Shown one piece after another: positions 13,025-15,336 of a DNA stretch of 15,336 nt. A program made the translations under genes and the position numbers. How positions within the stretch are numbered: the stretch's first letter is position 1; the number at the start of each line of letters is the position of its first letter. The DNA comes from DHVE2 group archaeon. GTDB taxonomy: Archaea; Thermoplasmatota; Thermoplasmata; Thermoplasmatales; Aciduliprofundaceae. The notes beneath the pieces were generated by a model. It made no database searches and was not told the origin of the DNA. It saw nothing but the letters and a program-made list of their open reading frames with translations. Where the stretch lies: assembly GCA_027014065.1 (NCBI GenBank), contig JALWEL010000044.1, positions 1 through 15,336 of the forward strand. The letters run 5' to 3'.

Positions 13025-13804
13025 ATGCACCCCATGCCTCCAACCATGAATCTCGAAAAGAAGATCAGCGAGGCAATAATCGACGAATACTTCAAAATTC
13101 TGAAAAATTCTCTGGAAGTAGATGCCGTTGTGGTTGGCGGCGGTCCCTCCGGGCTTTACGCCGCTTACCGACTTGCGAAGGACGGCTACAAAACCGTGTT
13201 GCTTGATCGTCGTTTATCCTTAGGGGGAGGAATTTGGGCAGGAGGAATGATGTTCAACGTAATCACCTTCACAGAAAAATCAAAAGAAATTTTCGATGAA
13301 ATAGGGCTGAAATACGAAAAGAGAGGAGAGCTGTACGTGGCCAGCGCCGTGGAGCTTGCAGGGGTGCTCATATACAACTTGGCAAAGAGCGGCGCAACAA
13401 TACTCAACGGAATATTCGCAGAGGACGTGGTTGTGAAGGACAATAAGGTGAAGGGTGTGGTTATTAACTGGTCTACTGTGCAAATAGCAAATCTAATGGT
13501 TGACCCCTTGGTGATTTCGGCAAAGGTGGTGATAGATGCAACCGGCCATCCCGCGGAAGTTGTTCATCACTTAGCGAAGAGAGAAAAAGAAATAATAATC
13601 GCCGGTGAAGGCCCTATGCACGTGGAAGTTGGAGACGTGGCAACGGTCACCAACACCAAAGAGATGTATCCGGGATTGGTTGTATGCGGCATGGCCGCCA
13701 ACGCAGTGAGCGGTGCCCCGCGCATGGGGCCAACCTTCGGGGGCATGCTCCTCAGCGGCAAAAAGGCATATGAGATTGCAAAGGAGAGAATCGAATCTAT
13801 CTAA
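13025..13804 (+). CDS. thi4: Thi4 family thiazole synthase with Met at the sulfur-donor position
   Basis: The 259-aa product makes the thiazole part of thiamine from NAD and glycine in Thi4 enzymes. It shows the FAD/NAD-binding VVVGGGPSGLYAAYRLA, LGGGIWAGGMMFN, VVINWSTVQ, DATGHPAEVV and the C-terminal APRMGPTFGGMLLSGKKA. At the position just before the conserved VDP/MDP motif, yeast Thi4 has the sulfur-donating Cys205 and Methanocaldococcus jannaschii has His. Here the sequence is LMVDP, so Met158 occupies it. Catalysis would then need external sulfide, if thiazole is still made. The start is uncertain: ATG 13025, 13034 or 13046 are all in frame and none has a good ribosome binding site; 13025 lies one base after the upstream stop. 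Older databases name this family ribulose-1,5-bisphosphate synthetase. It overlaps the convergent DUF835 gene by 8 bases. Confidence 0.9.
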   Translation: MHPMPPTMNLEKKISEAIIDEYFKILKNSLEVDAVVVGGGPSGLYAAYRLAKDGYKTVLLDRRLSLGGGIWAGGMMFNVITFTEKSKEIFDEIGLKYEKRGELYVASAVELAGVLIYNLAKSGATILNGIFAEDVVVKDNKVKGVVINWSTVQIANLMVDPLVISAKVVIDATGHPAEVVHHLAKREKEIIIAGEGPMHVEVGDVATVTNTKEMYPGLVVCGMAANAVSGAPRMGPTFGGMLLSGKKAYEIAKERIESI

Positions 13805-15320
13805 TATCCTCAATAAGTGGGGCAATAAGTAGCGATTCTTCGGCGCGGGGAGTGTATTTCAAGTATATATTTCCCCCACGAGGCAATATGATATCCATGG
13901 CATCCTTTAGAAAATTCATAAACTTCTTCTCTCCTCCCAGGGAAATGATATAATCGGTGCAATCTATGTACAAATCCCACATGGTTGATAACTCTATTTT
14001 GTTTATTCCCTCGAACAAAAGATGATCTACGCTGTATTCGTCGCCCAACCTCAGGATCTCAAGGTGACCTAAAAATTCCCTTTCTATACTCTCCTTATCT
14101 CTTGTGGTTATAATATAAAGCTCCTCTTTTTTTGTCAGTTCCCTCTCGTCCTTTATTATGATTATGCGAGGATCGGCAATTCTGCAGTTCTTTCCTTTGA
14201 CCACGTCTGCAAATCCGGTGACCACTTTTTCATTATGAATTGCCAAAACAACGGTTACACGTCCGTTTATTTCCTTTATCCCTTTAACAAACTCCAAAAA
14301 CGAGCCACGACCAAAATTCTCGATCAAGTATTCCACACCGTCTATTAGCACTATTTCCCCGCCGTTGTCCACAAAATTTATCACAGAGTACATTACTTCG
14401 AAATGCAGTCTGTCGGGAATAATCGTTTTATCATAGAGATATGGAAAATACGTGAGCCACAGAATCGGTGTTTTTTCCATTACGTACCTATTTTTTAGGA
14501 CATCTGGTGGGCGAATGGTTATCACCATGCCCGGCACTTTAGATATTTCCTTCCTGAAAGATTTGTAAGCGGCGTTTATATTGTATATTCCGTTTATTTC
14601 CCCATAAATTACGTCCAACTCACACACTATTGGCTTGTGACTTTCTCTAATGGGTGAGACCACATACATTCCATACTTTATCAGAGCAATGGTGAAAAAA
14701 ATACCCATGAATGGTAGAACATGTACGGCGGTGAAGTATTCCACATCTTCCAAGAAATAAGGCACAATTTGAGCTATTCCGAGATAAACCAACACAATGA
14801 GGGAGCCTATGGACATGTACAGGAATTGCATCCTTTCAACTCTCGTTTTTGATTTTATAACCGAGTAAAAGGCTATGAACGCGGAAAAGAACAGCAATTC
14901 ATAAACCCAGAGAGAATAAAGGACCCACAAAGATCCCCGAGTTCCACCCCACAACGGGTCGCAGTAAAGGAAATGAGGGGAGAAAAAAAGATAAACCACC
15001 AATAAAGAGGAGACTATGTAAAGAGAGGGTATCGCTTTGTAAATTATGTTCTTCTTTGGAAACATGGAAAGTGAGGATATGAGCCCTAGGGCGGCCAGCA
15101 TCACCCCGAACGCGGTAACCCGCCCGGCCATGCATTCAACACCAACATTGCTTACGAAAAGAAGGGCAATGATATCGGAGATCCCCACAATAATCATCCC
15201 CCCCGCCAGGAGGAGGAGCACATAGGATAATTTGTCAAATCCCCTTTTTCTAACTACATAAACGATGAAAAACAGAAATATGATTACGGTCAGGATATCG
15301 GAAATTATTTCATCAATCAT
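13797..15320 (-). CDS. Seven-segment membrane protein with DUF835 domain and a degenerate second copy
   Basis: The 507-aa protein starts with seven membrane segments (about 8-24, 32-55, 65-85, 97-114, 131-154, 164-190 and 197-222), like the sensor part of some archaeal signalling proteins. A soluble part follows. Residues about 257-375 are a DUF835 domain, with ILWLTYFP, IVLIDGVEYLIENF and FLEFVKGIKE as its signature. Residues about 398-505 look like a second, worn copy: DLYIDCTDYIISLGGEKKFMNFLKD repeats the signature with Asp-Cys in place of Asp-Gly. No kinase, receiver or HTH is present. DUF835 has no proven function and is common in archaeal regulators, so a membrane signal receiver is the best guess. 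Its promoter lies at or beyond the window edge. Confidence 0.85.
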   Translation of the reverse strand: MIDEIISDILTVIIFLFFIVYVVRKRGFDKLSYVLLLLAGGMIIVGISDIIALLFVSNVGVECMAGRVTAFGVMLAALGLISSLSMFPKKNIIYKAIPSLYIVSSLLVVYLFFSPHFLYCDPLWGGTRGSLWVLYSLWVYELLFFSAFIAFYSVIKSKTRVERMQFLYMSIGSLIVLVYLGIAQIVPYFLEDVEYFTAVHVLPFMGIFFTIALIKYGMYVVSPIRESHKPIVCELDVIYGEINGIYNINAAYKSFRKEISKVPGMVITIRPPDVLKNRYVMEKTPILWLTYFPYLYDKTIIPDRLHFEVMYSVINFVDNGGEIVLIDGVEYLIENFGRGSFLEFVKGIKEINGRVTVVLAIHNEKVVTGFADVVKGKNCRIADPRIIIIKDERELTKKEELYIITTRDKESIEREFLGHLEILRLGDEYSVDHLLFEGINKIELSTMWDLYIDCTDYIISLGGEKKFMNFLKDAMDIILPRGGNIYLKYTPRAEESLLIAPLIEDIR

Positions 15321-15336
15321 TCATATAATCATGAAC

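Overview
The window is a gene-dense stretch of an archaeal chromosome. The evidence is archaeal promoters (TATA-like boxes 24-30 bases upstream of starts that lack a ribosome binding site, implying leaderless mRNAs) and families that are archaeal or mainly archaeal: UPF0201, UPF0147, a stand-alone RAM regulator, a DUF835 membrane protein, archaeal-type Thi4 and 6-phospho-3-hexuloisomerase. The mix of AT-rich intergenic DNA and these families fits a Thermoplasmatota-like euryarchaeon such as Aciduliprofundum. That placement is an impression, not a proof. No tRNA, rRNA, CRISPR array or insertion sequence was seen.

Layout. 1-328 (-): N-terminal part of an MFS transporter cut by the window edge. 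506-2980 (-): a two-gene operon of related exported proteins, one membrane-anchored (269 aa) and one secreted (553 aa) with a glycine-rich tail. Just upstream, 2981-3222 holds decayed remnants of a second copy of the same gene pair, so the pair was once duplicated in tandem. 3312-4427 (+): a CPBP/CAAX-type membrane protease with a C-terminal zinc ribbon. 4351-6277 (-): an endonuclease IV-like TIM barrel, 6-phospho-3-hexuloisomerase and UPF0201 in a tightly overlapping operon. 6328-8198 (-): a RAM-domain regulator, UPF0147, MarC and a DUF998 membrane protein. 8295-9263 (+): a Cas4-like PD-(D/E)XK nuclease with four membrane segments inserted between its catalytic motifs.

9255-12501 (-): an iron uptake operon in the order tandem-domain FeoA, FeoB, a six-segment membrane protein, and a FeoC-like winged-helix protein with a Cys cluster. 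Divergent from it, 12610-13804 (+) encodes a small membrane protein and Thi4, whose active-site sulfur-donor position is Met rather than Cys or His. 13797-15320 (-): a seven-segment membrane protein with a DUF835 domain and a second, degenerate DUF835-like copy.

The feo and thi4 promoters face each other with mirrored TATA boxes. This matters functionally because Thi4 enzymes are iron-dependent. The strongest candidates for undescribed biology are the exported gene pair with its decayed duplicate beside a CPBP protease, the membrane-embedded Cas4-like nuclease, and the Met-type Thi4.
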